From Epiperipatus broadwayi (lineage: Eukaryota; Onychophora; Udeonychophora; Euonychophora; Peripatidae): a stretch of DNA of 64,000 nt. Below the pieces are notes generated by a model. That model was not told the DNA's origin. It searched no databases and worked only from the letters and a program-made list of their open reading frames with translations. Shown here piece by piece: positions 1 to 14,005 of this stretch. The translations under genes were made by a program, and so were the position numbers. Where the stretch lies: contig JAQFVV010000030.1 of the NCBI GenBank assembly GCA_028023455.1, forward strand, positions 8,272,876 to 8,336,875, read 5' to 3'. Each line of letters begins with the position of its first letter. Position 1 is the first letter of the stretch.

Positions 1-2345
1 TTATAAGTATTATTATTAACAAGCCCTTTCTGTTTAGATTTTTGTAAATTAATGTTTTGAGGTATTATAATGCGGATATGATAGTAAATCCCCCTTCCCT
101 CTTTATGGTGATGCATTATAGTTTTTAAATAAAGTACAAATATACTTTCATCTATCCTTTCCATTCAATCCATACAATTATTGATTTCTCCAAATAAAGC
201 TCTTAACCCTTCTTTACCTTAAAAAATTTTTTTTTTCTTTTTTATTTTGATATGATTATTAACTAATAATACTATTGTTCCTTTCCCAATCATTAGTTTC
301 TTTACGAAAGAGACATTTTTTTTAAAAAAAAAATTATTATTATATATCACATATATATGCAAAGCTTATGAATTTTATATAAGTTATTAATAAAAGGAAG
401 ATGTAAAGAAATAATAATAATCATGCAAATGCAATATACATATATAAATTGTTTAAGTCACAAATAAGTAGTTAATTAATGAAATAATTTTTCATTCGTT
501 TGTACCTAAACTTATATTTGATTACTGAAAATTGGATTTTATGTAGACGGATTTATATATGCGCAGTTTTTTGTTCAATGTTTAATAGTTTACATATGTT
601 CACATTCATATGGAAAAATATATTCCTATCATTTTGATGAGCTAGGGATCAATCTTAGAATGAGTCATCCCTCTATAAATTGTAGTTGTATTAAATTAGG
701 TTTAGAACTAAAAGGCCATCTCTTTATGATTATTATTACACAAGCAGTTATGTTTAGGAATAGGATCTAAAAAAAAATCATTTCTTGTGATTATTGTAAT
801 AAAGATAGCATTGATGTCTAACTCATATAGAACATAGATATTTGTAAGTACTAAGAGACATGCAAGTCAAAGAAATGTTATATTTATGAATTCATACATG
901 TAGAATTATATTTAAGTTTATTAAAGTCGGGGTTAAAGGTACAACAAATGTAGTGTATTATCTACGAATATATTGATACTTCTCATACTGATTAATCTAT
1001 TGGATAAAGAAATTCAACAGCATCAAACAAATATTAAATCTGTGGATTATACAAATTTTTATATTTACACAGAGCTATGTAGAATTTCATTCAGCTTTAA
1101 CTTTACTTACAACTGGGAGAAATAAAACACAATTTTCTCCAACACCAATTGCTTCTTCTCCGCAGTTGCCATAAAAAAAGCCCTCAGATAAACTTTATTA
1201 TCCAACCAAAAACTGAACAACCTTATATAGACCAATGGCTGAATAAACACCTTATTAAAAAATGCCCAATGGACACCAAAAAGAACTTTTAATAAGACAA
1301 AAAAAAAAGAACAATCTATTATTCATTTCAATAAAAAAAAATTTTTTTTTTCTTCTAAGCAAAATGATGATCAAATATATATATATTTAAAAAAAGAAAA
1401 TGAAATAAATGTGCAAAAGGAAAGTAACTTTTCTTCTTATAAAATCAGTTTTTCTTTTCACTTCATCAGAGGGAATACTATTTCAGTCAGATCCCAAAGA
1501 CTTTCACTATGCCTTGCGAATAAAAAGAAGGGGCACTACTAATGATTAGCTAGATCTAATCTGGGAAAATTTTAAATAAAACTTTGAATAATTCCAGTTG
1601 AAATGAAGAAATACACTTATTTGAAAGACAGCTACAAATTACAAGATTATATTACCATGTAAATGGACTTTAATATTTGTCAGAAAAAAGTAAATAACAA
1701 ATTTTGTTTTGATGAGTCTCATAATTAAAGTCTGATTTGTACTTGTAAATAATACTTGTTATCCATATTATTTTGAAATAAATTTTCTTTATTTGCTAAA
1801 ATAAAAAATAAAAATAATAATAATTATTATATATCATATATGTACGCAAAGCTTACAAATTTTATATAAGTTATTAAAAAAAGAAAGAGATAAAGAAATA
1901 ATGATAATCATGTACACATAAATTGTCTAAATCAGGAATAATCATAGTTAACGATGTAATTATTTCCATTACTCATTCGTACATAGTTAAACTTATATTT
2001 GATTACTGAAAATTGGATTTTATGTAGGTGGATTTATATATGCACAGTTACAGTTCATATTCATATGGACGAATATATTCCTATCAGATTGGTAAGTAAG
2101 AATCGAGCTCAGAATGAGTCATCCCTCTATAAATTGTAGTTGTATTAAATTAAGTTTAGGATCAAAAGACCACTTCTTGTAGTTATTGCATAGAAGATTT
2201 ATTCAGTTGGGGTTAAAATGAAAGAATAACGCTTTGAAGTTGTGTGCAGTTCAAAACCGTAGGGAAGCATGTGTGACGATATGACATTTCTTAATATAGA
2301 ATACTAATTCTATTACGCTTTCTAAAAAATTTCCAACAATGAATT
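1..2345. repeat. AT-rich intergenic stretch with a dispersed direct repeat pair
   Basis: No gene is visible. About 331-950 and 1819-2220 are diverged direct copies. Both carry GCAAAGCTTA, TTTTATATAAGTTATTA, TTGATTACTGAAAATTGGAT and GAGTCATCCCTCTATAAATT in the same order. Copy 1 has an extra insertion of about 170 bp after 740 before the shared GTCGGGGTTAAA/GTTGGGGTTAAA end. The rest is simple AT-rich sequence. Confidence 0.75.
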
Positions 2346-2349
2346 TTTA

Positions 2350-3652
2350 TATATAGGTTATATGAGAACAGACTTTCACATAACCCACCACTCTATCTCA
2401 TAACACTGATGCATTTGAACATATCTATGTTGAAAAGATAAATAATCACCAATATACGTACTTCATGCTAAACCAGCAATCATCAGTTGGTCCAGATTAC
2501 CATCTTTACAAATATATGCTATAAGTGCTAAGATATATATTAAGATAGCCAAACCTCATACATTAATGGACAGGCTTCAATCTACTCCACACTCCAACTC
2601 TTCAACCGTCCACCCAATTGAAAATCTAAGGATGGAAATGCTCAAAGGCCAACCTGAAACCGAGATTCTTGTCACACTCATGTTGACCTAAGGTCAATCT
2701 GACCCCTCGTATACAGGACATAATCCATTTAATACATATACAAAAGATGGGCAGACTTCTCTACTATGTAATAACTTAAACACACAGACTTATTATATAC
2801 CTGTGTCTATATATGTAATATACAGGGTATATGAGCACAGACTTTCACATGACCTTCCACCCTCCACACTAATAACACTGATATACTTGAACACATATAT
2901 GTTGAAAAGATAAATAATCACCAATATTGGTATTTCATGCTAAACCAGCAATCATCAGTTGGTCCAGATTACCATCTCTACACATATATGCTATAAGTGC
3001 TCAGATATATATTAAGATAGCCAAATCTCATACTTTAATGGACAGGCTTCAATCTACTCCACTCTTCAACCGTCCATCCAATTGAAAATCTAATGATGGA
3101 ATGCTCGAAGACCACCCTGAGATCATTAAAGTATGAGGTTTGGCTATCTTAATATATATCTGAGCACTTATAGCATATATGTGTAGAGATGGTAATCTGC
3201 ACCAACTGATGATTGCTGGTTTAGCATGAAATAAATATATTGGTGATTATTTATTTTTTCAACATATATGTGTTCAAATGTATCAGTGTTATGAGATAGT
3301 GTGGAGGGTCATGTGAAAGTCTGTGCTCATATACCCTATATATTTTATATATAGACACAGGTATATAATAACATGTATGTTTCAGTTATTACATAGTAGA
3401 GATGTCTGCCAATCCCTTGTATATTTATTAAATTGATTATGTCCTGTACATGAGTGGTCAGATTGACCTTAAGTCAACATGGGTGTGACAAAATCTGAAC
3501 TAACTGATGATTGCTGGTTTAGCATGAAATACATATATTGGTGATTATTTATCTTTTCAACATAGATGTGTTCAAGTGTATCAGTGTTATGAGATAGAGT
3601 GGTGGGTCGTGTGAAAGTCTGTGCTCATATATCCTATATATTATATATATAG
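2350..3652. repeat. 1.3-kb composite palindrome (foldback repeat)
   Basis: The left half contains two direct arms (about 2350-2640 and 2825-3040), each with ATAATCACCAATAT, GCTAAACCAGCAATCATCAG and ATATATTAAGATAGCCAAA. The right half repeats both as reverse complements (3124-3370 and 3490-3652), together with the spacer containing ATTACATAGTAGAGA and GACATAATC. The inner hairpin is 2821-3040 paired with 3124-3345. A related palindrome lies at 34088-36545. I see no ORF. It is probably a foldback-type non-autonomous transposon that duplicated. Confidence 0.85.
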
Positions 3653-3954
3653 ACACAAGTATATAATAAACCTGTGCCTTTCAATGAATTTTTGGAGTTT
3701 CATCTCTTTCAAATACGGCCACCATCAAATCAAACCGTAGCAAGAGTTCAATAGCGCTCACTTGAGGAATATTGTCGCAATGCAAGCATAGTATTCGTTA
3801 CGTAATCGTAGAATATATCGCCCTCAGGCAGCCTGTTACGGCTCAAACAATACCTATTGTAGTGTCAGCCATAAGTTAAGGCTGCTAAAATGGTATACTG
3901 ATGTGTGTTGGGTGAAAATCAACACCATCAAGCAATGGGGTTCAGTATACATAC
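3653..3954. other. Unassigned spacer
   Basis: About 300 bp of slightly higher GC between the palindrome and family B copy 1. I recognise nothing in it. Confidence 0.4.
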
Positions 3955-5567
3955 TATAACGATCAGGATGATTAGTCTTTGGTCTATTTGTACTGCCGTA
4001 CAGGGCGCCACCAGGCCATTCAAACCTGGAAAATTTATGTAGTAGGCAGATACTTAAGTTAAGATCCAATTTTATTTTATTATAGACCGTTAGCCCAGTC
4101 ATCAGCTCGCAGAGTAGCAGAGATAATGTATGCTTTATTTTTTAAAAAAGAAAGATAATAAAAAATAAGAATAAGCCACTTCCAGATTAACAATACACAG
4201 AAACATTTATTTTGCACATATATAAAATTTAAGAATTATTTTGGTATAATGTTTACTTTAGAATTTGATTTACTTTTTACATTTTTTTATTTTACAAGTT
4301 TGCACAGATGAATTTATTAACATTTTATTAAAGGGTCGAGTATGGATAGACTACATAGATTGTACTCGAAAAATAAAATATTCTATATCCCTTATTTAAC
4401 CCAATCAAACTAATGCCAATCTACCTGATATATCGATGTATTCAATGCAGCATGAATATGACAGCACAATACCCCTGTCAGAAATATACATCTGAACAGC
4501 ATGGTTATCGAGAAGAAATGTCTCTCGTCCAGTACAAGTATACTTCATCTGTCTGGTGAGAAGAACAATAAAAAAGAAAACTCTATAGACTAAAGGAGTG
4601 ATCCAAGGAGCAGGGAATACCGTCTGCTTCCAATGGTCAGTAAGAAATAAGTCTTATTTTGTCCAACTGTGGCATATAAAGTGATCCTGCACGTAGAGGA
4701 TCTTCATGCTACATTTACTAATCACACCAATATATCCAATCCATTGACCCAATTTAACTGCGAAACAAATAACCTAAGATTTACCCTCTCTTAAACTAAC
4801 ATATAACTTTTTGAATCTATTGCAGCCATTCATGCCCAACTTAAATTTAACATGATTTAATTAAAACTTTTAGCTTAATGTGGAAAAAAAACCCCAAAAA
4901 ACATAATAAAAAAAAATTAAATTAATGGAAATGATTTTTAAAAAAATACAGTCAATAAAAATAATTATTAATAAATAATACTTTGGTCAGATAGGAACTT
5001 CTATTTAAATACTGGGAAAGTTTTATAGTTAAAGTTCATTAGTTAGTTCATAAAGTTCTTACAGTTTTAGAAAGAAGAAGTCCATATTTTCTAGTTGCTT
5101 GTAATTTGGATCCGGTGTTAATTCCCACGACGTCCTGAGGAGACCGTTATGCTGTTGGCCGTTCTATTTGTATTTATCCGGAGGTCCTTTATTGTAGTGG
5201 GTATAGTTGTTTGCAGGATCTTGGAGTCCGCAATATAAAAAAACGATATTTCATCTTTTCTTTTGGAGAAACTTAAGGGAATGAAAGTGCGTCTTTTCAA
5301 TTCCTTCTCCTTCAACTCTCCCGGAGCTAACACATATAACACACATCAACTTTTTATTTCCAATCTTTTCCTTTTTATATTAATCTCGGATTGACTGAAG
5401 ATGAAATCATGATGATGATCCTTTCGCTGTGGTCCGTTTCCCGAGGGAATTTTTTATTGGCTATTCTGTTCTTATTGTTTTTCTCTCCTATCTGATCTTT
5501 AATTATAAATTTTGAGATGCCCAAGGGCTAGTTTACTTAAGATTAATTAAAAATAATCATTTCCATT
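3955..5567 (+). mobile_element. Family B copy 1 (3' truncated)
   Basis: Begins TATAACGATC and has the hallmark block GGGCGCCACCAGGCCATTC then AACCTGGAAAATTTAT. It also has the block ending CAGAGTAGCAGAGAT, the region with CCAATATATCCAATCCATTG, the internal inverted repeat pair (GGAAATGATT at about 4927; AATCATTTCC at about 5556) and the segment TCCGGAGGTCC...GTGCGTCTTTTCAATTCC. It stops at the second inverted-repeat arm, so the usual terminal 300 bp of the family is absent. No coding capacity is seen. Confidence 0.75.
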
Positions 5568-8500
5568 GGTGTATATACATTTCTGTGGATAAAAATTTAG
5601 TTTAGTGATGCTAGGACAGCTTTATTATTCTTATTTCACATGCACATTATCTACAATTACTATTCAACTATTTTCTATGAATAAATTCAAAATTAAAATT
5701 AGAATTTACAAGATAATTAATAGAAAACCTACTGAAAGGAATATTGAGTTATCTTGCAATGAGCAATCAAAACATTAACGTATTTAGATTTTTGGAAAAG
5801 GCGTTTGTTAAAATGCTTTGTTTGAATTATCATTTTATCCAAACAGTGATACAGGCAATTAAATACAAGGAGGCTAAAAAATATATGAGGCATTAGAAAA
5901 TATAGATTAGTAGAAGAAAAATTTGGAATAATAAATAATGAAAAGTATAACTGTTGAAAACAATATGCATATATATAGAAATATAATAAAATATACATTG
6001 GAAAAAACTATGACAGAAAAGATATGTAAAAAAAAATTGAATGATCGGAAATTGCAATGTATAATAAAAATATTAGCTTAAAAAAAGAGAGTTTGAAATG
6101 TGTGAAATCTGATTTTTAGAATTATATTACAATTTGTATACAGTTCACATCTGCTTCCCTACCCCACCTGCATATAGTGGTTTGCAATCTTTAAATTTAG
6201 CGATCATCTGCTTCATCTTATGATAACATTAAAACCATACACATTACGCAGGCGTACATTATCTCATTCGATTCAGCATCAACTTTTGGTTTAGAAAATG
6301 TAATTTTCATTTATCTACGATAAAAAAATAATGATTTTATGATGATTTTTTCAAATAGCGCATTCATTTTTGATATTCTTATAGTTTAATGTTTATCGAA
6401 AAATTTACAGCAGAGAATAATGAATTATTCACCCGATTCAAGCATTCTTAGAAATAATAATAATGTCTAAAAAAAATCAAGCCATCTTTACTCATAATGT
6501 AGCAATTGTCTTTACCACACAGACTTTTCCCCCCCAGGATAGATCGGAATGAGCTTTCACAGCGGAATGTTATTAACAAGGTTTTCCATCCCTCATATTT
6601 TCTTTTTTTTTTTTCAATTACTATTTTATGAAAAATAGATTTAAAAAATCATTTGTGATATTCTTTTCATGCAATTTCTTATCTAAATTTTAATAATAAA
6701 GAAATTCCAAATATTAAAAATAAAAATTGTATTAAACTTAGACTAATTATATACATGTGACTACAGTTCTATGTATATATATATATATGACCACCGCGAT
6801 GCTATATCAGATGTATACAGAGATGATAGTTGATAAAACTATTAAGAAATTTATCGATTATTGTAATATGAAATAATATGATCACTAAAAATCAGTAAAG
6901 TGAGATTTCAACTGATGGCTCTGTGGCAGATAGCCATTATGAATTGGATTCAAATTATGAATCTGTGCAGATAGCAATAATAGTCAGTGCGCCATATGGA
7001 ATTTTTCATAAATAAAATATAACTTCTGATATCTGGTTACTGAAACTGTGCCTTTAAGTTTCATAATATTCAACCAGAAAGTACCATGATGTCTACCTAA
7101 AAAAAAGCTATGAATGTTTATTTAACTACAGAGTGATTAGATATACAACAGAAATGTTCAGTGAGGTTGCTTTATTGCTTATCAACTAAAATTAAAAAAG
7201 ACACCTCTTCAAATTCCACCTCACTTAGTTTTATCCCAGTTTCTGCAACATCTTCCAGAGTTCTTGTTTTGACCTTGTAATCAGAGTTTTAATGGTTAAG
7301 TTAGACCAACATTTTTATTTAAATGTTTTATTCTTTTGCAGTATGGTTACAATAACATTTAATTACTTGTAAACAATCATTTGATTTTATATTTTAGATG
7401 GATTCTACCCAACATCAAAATTTTTTTCATTAAGGAAAAAATAAGACAAATAATAAAAGTAGCACTATTATTATTAATATTCTATATTACCCTAAATTCT
7501 AAACTTGTTTTTTTCATACATAACTTCACATGTATTGTATTTGAGCCATTTAAAACCTAAAGACTTGTTCTTCTGTGCCATTTTCTCATCATTAATTATA
7601 TAGACATCTACAAGGAAAAATAGCTAAGGGATTTCTAGGAAAAATAAAAAAATATTAATGCCTTTATTTTTTGATGTTTTGGAATAATGAATTGTCATAA
7701 ATAAGTCATGTTGTATACTATTTTATTGGAAATTTTGTAAGAAATATAATGAAACTGTTAACAAAAAATATAATTTAAAAATAATCTTTAAAAGTATAGA
7801 GATCTTTTTTTCTATTATTTTGAATATATAATGCCTATATTTTTTCAACATTATTACATTCCTTGATATATTACTTTTCTGATAACATATGACTTTTGAT
7901 AATGCAAAGTGAAGTTATCATGAAAAATATGTATAAAATCAAAGTATCCAAAAATTCAATATGGCTGCTGAGAAATGTAAAAGATATATGGATGTATAAA
8001 ATAATATTTCATTATCATTTTAATTTATTAATTATTTTCTCTAAATAAAACATTTCTCTTGATGTCCTCTAAACTCTTTTCATTTTGTTCTTTTTCAAAT
8101 AACTTATATACTGCTATACATATTATAGCTATAACAATGGTTATAATATAATACAGAAAAAAAATATGCTTATTAAAAATTTACTAATAAAAATAAAACT
8201 GCCATTTATGTGTGTGCACATAAATGTGTGTCACTTGGTAAATAAAAGTATGCACTGCCTAAAGGTTAGGAGACAAAATTAATTTATACATATTATCAAA
8301 GATTATTAAACTTATTTTGTAATATGTAAGAAAATGATAAATTACAATGTAAGGGAAGAATGAAAAGTAGTCTCAATACATGAAAAAAATGCAGTTTTAA
8401 AAAAACGGAAAAAGTCTACATTTAAACCTATTTAATTTTGCCTTTCCTGAACTCAGTTATAAATAAAATTTCCCATAATTCTATGGTAAACTGGATGGCA

Positions 8501-9082
8501 AAGCTAAATATAAAATTAAAATTTTAGGATTAATAACATATTAAAAGTTATAATTAAAAAAGTAAAAGTCGGCAGTGAATTTTTCTTCTTCTTATACTAA
8601 TGAAAGGTAAATAAAGAAACAGACAAGGTATTCTGTTCTTGTTTTTTATTTATAAAAAAATATGATATCATGTACTAAAATTTATATCCATAACATGTAT
8701 TGAAGACAGTAAAAGAAGTCTTTTTCAAAAAATATTCTTGTAATGATGCAAATGTCATATATCCCCTACCTGACATAACATATATGTTGTTTGAAAACCA
8801 TGTTATATGAACAACATCAATTTGGTTTAAATAAGTTGGAATCAAGCAGCTAGGCATTATTCTTATTATTGGTATTCTAATTCCAGAATGATTTCATATT
8901 GTTTTGCAAGCCAGAACAGTCTACTTTTGAAGCAGTGTTTCAGTGATCCATGCTGAAGAAAGAAGCAACTGCTAGTTTAAAGTGTTCGCAACCGTGTTTG
9001 GCGACCGTTTTTAAATTATTTTTAAATATTCTACTTATAACATTCAGTATAATGATTTTATTTAGAAGAAATCTACCTACCA
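5568..9082. other. AT-rich intergenic stretch, nothing recognised
   Basis: About 3.5 kb of AT-rich sequence with homopolymer runs, a short (AT)n near 6776-6788 and many chance stop codons. No exon, RNA gene or transposon terminus was recognised on either strand. Confidence 0.5.
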
Positions 9083-11939
9083 TGTAAAACGGTTGGGAAA
9101 AAGTGGAGTCTTCCATACAGGGTGCCACCAGGCTATTGGAACCTGGAAAATTTATACAGTAGGCATATATGTAGTGTTAAGATCTAATTTATTTTATTTT
9201 ATTACGACTGCCAGCCCATGCCACTAGCTCAGGGAGACGCAGAGATATATTTTTAATATTAAAAAAAATATATTTTTTAAAAAAATAAATAAAATAAGCC
9301 ACTGCCAGTAATAACACACAAAAAACATTTATTAGAGCACATATATAAATATTAAAAATTGAGGAATAAAATTTATCTTTACTATTCATTTTTAAATTGG
9401 TTAATATTTTTTTAAAATTTAACTTGTTATTAAAGAAAGTCCGCACAGGTAGACATTTTATAAAAGTTTGTTTTATAATGTTGAGTATAGATTACTACAT
9501 AGATTACTCAAAATTTCAAAACAATCATTCAATCTCAGACTATAAGTTTGTAGCCAAACCAATGCCTGCTTCCAGATATATAGTCGCAACCAATGCAATA
9601 TGAAGATGCTAGCATAAAATCACGCTGACAGGAATGTGCATCTGATAGCATGATATTATTTGAAGGACATGATCCTCGTCCAGTACAGGAATGTGCATCT
9701 GTCTGGCGAAGGAATCATGTATATACACTAATTAAAGAAAAATGCTACTTATGGGGGAGAGTGGTCCATCTGCCGACTTATAGTCCCTATCCATAGAGCT
9801 AAAAAGAGGTCAATGGCACAGGAAATACATCTGCGTCCATTGCAACACAATGACTACATCTTTGGGTCATGCATTTAATTGGGCTTTGCTCTGTGTGCTA
9901 AACACACTTCACATTACATTGATATAAACACCCATATATCCCTCCACCAGCATCAACCTAACCACAAAACAAATAGCCTGAAATTAAACCCATTCAAAAT
10001 AGACATAAACAATTAAAACATAAAGTTAATGATGGAATTGCAGAGGGAAATTTACAATAAACCCAATGGCACTCATCATAAGGTGCCACATTGACACCAA
10101 TAACTTAAAAAATAAACGAATAAATACAATTGTACACTCAGCATAAGGTGTCATATTTACCGATATCTATATATTTTATCATCTAAAAATAAAAAATAAC
10201 TAAACGTTAATGAATCTATGCAGCCATCTACACCCAACTTAAATTTAATACATTTAAATAATTTAGTCAATAAATATTAATAAAAAAAATGGAAATGATT
10301 CAATTAAATTAGCAAATTCAAATATATAAAATTAAACATTAATAACTGATTTTGAAATCTTAATAAGTCAGATAAAAGTTTGTTTTAAAAATTATGTTTA
10401 CTTGATTATTAACCCTTTTCCCGTCTCTTACGAAGCACTCTAACTCTGCCAGTTCTTATGCTAAAAAAATTGTTTGATAGGTTTTGAATAGGTTTTTAAA
10501 AGTTCTGTAAGATGGTGCCCTCTTCCGAATTATTTTACAAGTAAAAAATAAAAAAAAACGCATTTAAACCTAAACAAAGAAAGAACATCGGTTGTAATTG
10601 GTTGTTAGTGAGCTCTCAGCCAAAAAAGACATTCTGATTGGCTGGAAAGAACAAAGAAACCGCCTGATCAAAGAAAATAAAGAAAAACGCTGAGATTTTC
10701 ATTTCGAATATAATTTTAAAGAATATTAAGTATATATTCAGTAATTACAAATGATTTTCAGAGAGAATACTAAAAAAACAAAATTATTTTCGAAAAATAT
10801 TGAAGATTTTAGTAAAAATATTAAAGATTTAATAAAAAGAAATATTTACTTTTCTATAACGTAAAAGTCGACCTTTTTGTTTATATTATAGCTTTTATGT
10901 TGCCGAAATTGAATATTTTAGAATAAATAAATAGCAATTTATTTTTGAAAGAACTTTCGTTCTCTTCATAACCTGAAAAATTAGTAATATACTTTTTATA
11001 AACGTATCTGAGTTGAATTTAATATTATAGGCGAATATGTTTTAACAATAGGCTTTGTCTTCAGTTTGTGAGTTGGCCAATTAAAAGATTTGATTTTTAC
11101 CTCATACAACCAATAATATAATTAGCGGTTAAAAGCCTGTCAAATATTGCCGAAAGTTCTTAATTACTTTTTAAAATTTTACAGTTCATACTTTACAGTA
11201 GAAGAGCTCCCGGTGCCAATTCCCATGAAGTCTTTATTTGTCATACTTTCATGGAAGACCGGTCTGTTGTTCCGGAGATAGCCTTAACTGGTTCAATCCT
11301 GGTATTATTTTATTGCAGTACCCATATGATTCAGGGTCTGCAATAGTACCATTCATAATTCAACAGTCACTTCATTTGAAATAAGAGAGAGTGAAAAGTG
11401 CGTCTTTTCATCCTTCTCCAAGCTGGCACTCTTAATTTGAATATTTTTCTTTTTATACAAATCGTCTGGATTCACTGAACAATGATTTCCTGTTTCCAAT
11501 GATTTTCATTAGGGTCCGGGCATTGGTTGCTGCTTCTATTGGACATTCTGCTTCAGAGCGGGAAACACTCTAATTTTTATCTATTTTTCATCTGACTTTT
11601 TAATTATATAAGAGCCCCAAGGGCTAGTTTGCTTTTCATTTAATTAATAAAACAATCATTTCTATTTACTGCAATTACATAGGAATCTTTTTCATTTATG
11701 TTACTTTATAATAAAAATATTTTATCTTTAGATTTACTTTTTTTTATAAAAAGTACATTCAAATACTTTTTTATTTTATTTTAAAAGAAATACTTTTAAA
11801 GTTTTCCATCTGTGCGACAATATATATGTTAAATAACTCTTTTTAATTTTAGCTTTTAGTTTTTAATAAATTTATCTTTATTTACAAACTTTTTATTTTA
11901 ATTTTAAATTAATGTAAAGGCATATTATATAAAGTTACA
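9083..11939 (+). mobile_element. Family B copy 2 (full-length, 2.86 kb)
   Basis: Begins TGTAAAACGGTT and ends AAAGTTACA. It carries the hallmark GGTGCCACCAGGC with AACCTGGAAAATTTATAC, CACTGCCAGTAATAACACAC, two CATAAGGTG blocks (about 10078 and 10142), GGAAATGATT (about 10301), GTCAGATAAAAG, a CCCGGTGCCAATTCCCATGA segment (about 11209), the return arms CATCTGACTTTTTAATT and AACAATCATTTC, and the terminal AT-rich block. No clean target duplication was found. A 68-codon frame inside it shows no similarity I recognise. Confidence 0.8.
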
Positions 11940-14005
11940 CATGTATGGCTAAGTGACCAAAAGTTATACCAGTCAAAATGCCTGAAAAATGCAATCAGAT
12001 CCAGAAATTTGAAAAACCAGCACATGCAATGTCTCTATAATGCCATAAAAAAAAAAGGATAATGCCGTATAAATGACTCAAGAACTACAGATATTATATC
12101 TCATAGAACATCACAAGTGCTGCTATATTCAATCTCTCTAACATCACCTGTGTTCAAAGAGAAGATCATTATCAGAAAAATTAAGGAAGGTTAGTGAATG
12201 ATTCAATATATTTAACGTGATAAGATCTTATCATTATAAATACCATAAAGCCTTAAACTTGAACCATAGCTTAAACTTAAAATATCTTCTGTTACTCTAA
12301 TAGTTTTGCATATGTGTTAATTGTGATATGCACAATTTTATTTATTCATTATTAATAAATTATTATTATTTTGTTTTTATTAATAACTCAATCCAAATAT
12401 ATGCTTTTTAGATCCATATGCTAGTTAATATCCACAGCCCAGAGAAATCATGCAATCCTTGGGGATCATGCTAGGATGGCAGGAATAATTAATGATGATC
12501 GTTTCTTTAAAAGCTTTTCCAAAAGTAAACTTTGTTTTTGGGAGGTTTGGTGTCTTTGAGTTTCTATTTATTGAAACTGAAAAACAAAATACTTTTGAAA
12601 GTACTTGTATTTTTAAGTAATGAATCATCATCACACTGGTTAATATTATTATATATTTGAATTAAAAAATTTATTTTAATTTCATTAATCATTTAATTTA
12701 TTATTTATTTGAAGCAAAAATTTACTGTACACCTTTTGAAGATCTCATTATATATCTTAGATGGTTATGGTATCCAGATTCAAACCAATCTGTCACTTAA
12801 TATAAATCAAAGTACCATAGTCAATATTGTTTTTTTATCGTTACAATATATATAATTATATGATCAATGAAACATTATTTAAAGATGATTAGGTTAAAAC
12901 AGAAATTAACAAAACAAAAGAAAAATTACCATAATTATTATTTTACTTTGCATATTTACTCAATCCTCTTACCATTCTCTACTTCTCTTTTATTTATTTA
13001 AAAATCAGTGATTTTTTTTTGTCTTGTCATGGTTTTTTTTTTTTGCTCTATAATGCCGCTTTCTTTTTCAACAAAAAAAGAAATAGATAATATCTCAAAA
13101 TAAATGCCTCCATCCACTGACCTTATCCAACAATATCCTAAAGAAATAGATAAATATTTTCAATTTTATGTTCCTAACATTCAAATTATAGTGATAATTC
13201 CAAAGTTAATACAATTCTTTATTCTTCTTATCTAATCTATTTATGACTAAAGTTTTCCTAAAATATTTTATTAACTGGTTTCCATTAACATTTTCCTTAA
13301 TCTTTACAATTATTAATATTTTTAAATATTAATTTTTCTTGCATTTATTTTATTAATTTGATTACAGAACTCTATCATCTTTAAATAAAATCATTATAAT
13401 ATGATATATATTATGTGATCTTTATATTTCATATTGTTACTTTGTAGCATTTCTAATTATATTATACTGAACAACCTGCATACAATATCTTTCAAGAGAA
13501 GGAGCCACTAGACCCCTAGCCTAGAATATTTATAATTTGTTGATAAGGATATTCATTAAAAGTACATACTGCAGCTGTCCCATCATATATAGATCAATTA
13601 CTATCGCTTCTCTAAAATAAACAATTGGCACGACAGACAACAGTAATCAAATGCCAAACAAATATAATAATTAACAACAATATTTATTAACAATAATAAA
13701 AAAAAAAACTTAAACTAATGGTAATGTTTAAACTAGTGCTAGCTCAAACCTATGATAATTGATTCCAAATCCCTTTTAAATAAGTAGACATATATTCGAT
13801 AATTGTTTGACTCCATTATCCTTCCCATCAATGTTACTTTACTTTCAAAATTTCAATTTATTTGCATCAATATTTAGGTCTAGTACAATTAAATCATTCA
13901 ATTATAGTTAACCTGATCACAAAACACGAGTGTTAACTATAAACAACGAAAGGTATAGCACATCAAAGAGACATTTCATAATTAATAAATCCATAGGATT
14001 GATTG
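11940..14005. other. AT-rich intergenic stretch, nothing recognised
   Basis: About 2 kb of low-complexity AT-rich sequence with T and A runs. No supported gene or repeat boundary was seen. Confidence 0.5.

Noticed and set aside
3955-11939. Family B as a cut-and-paste DNA transposon with terminal inverted repeats
   Set aside because: The ends are complementary only over about 8 bp (TGTAACG...CGTTACA) and no transposase is seen. TG...CA ends with a 4-bp ATAT/ATAA duplication fit an LTR better, though the alternative is not excluded.
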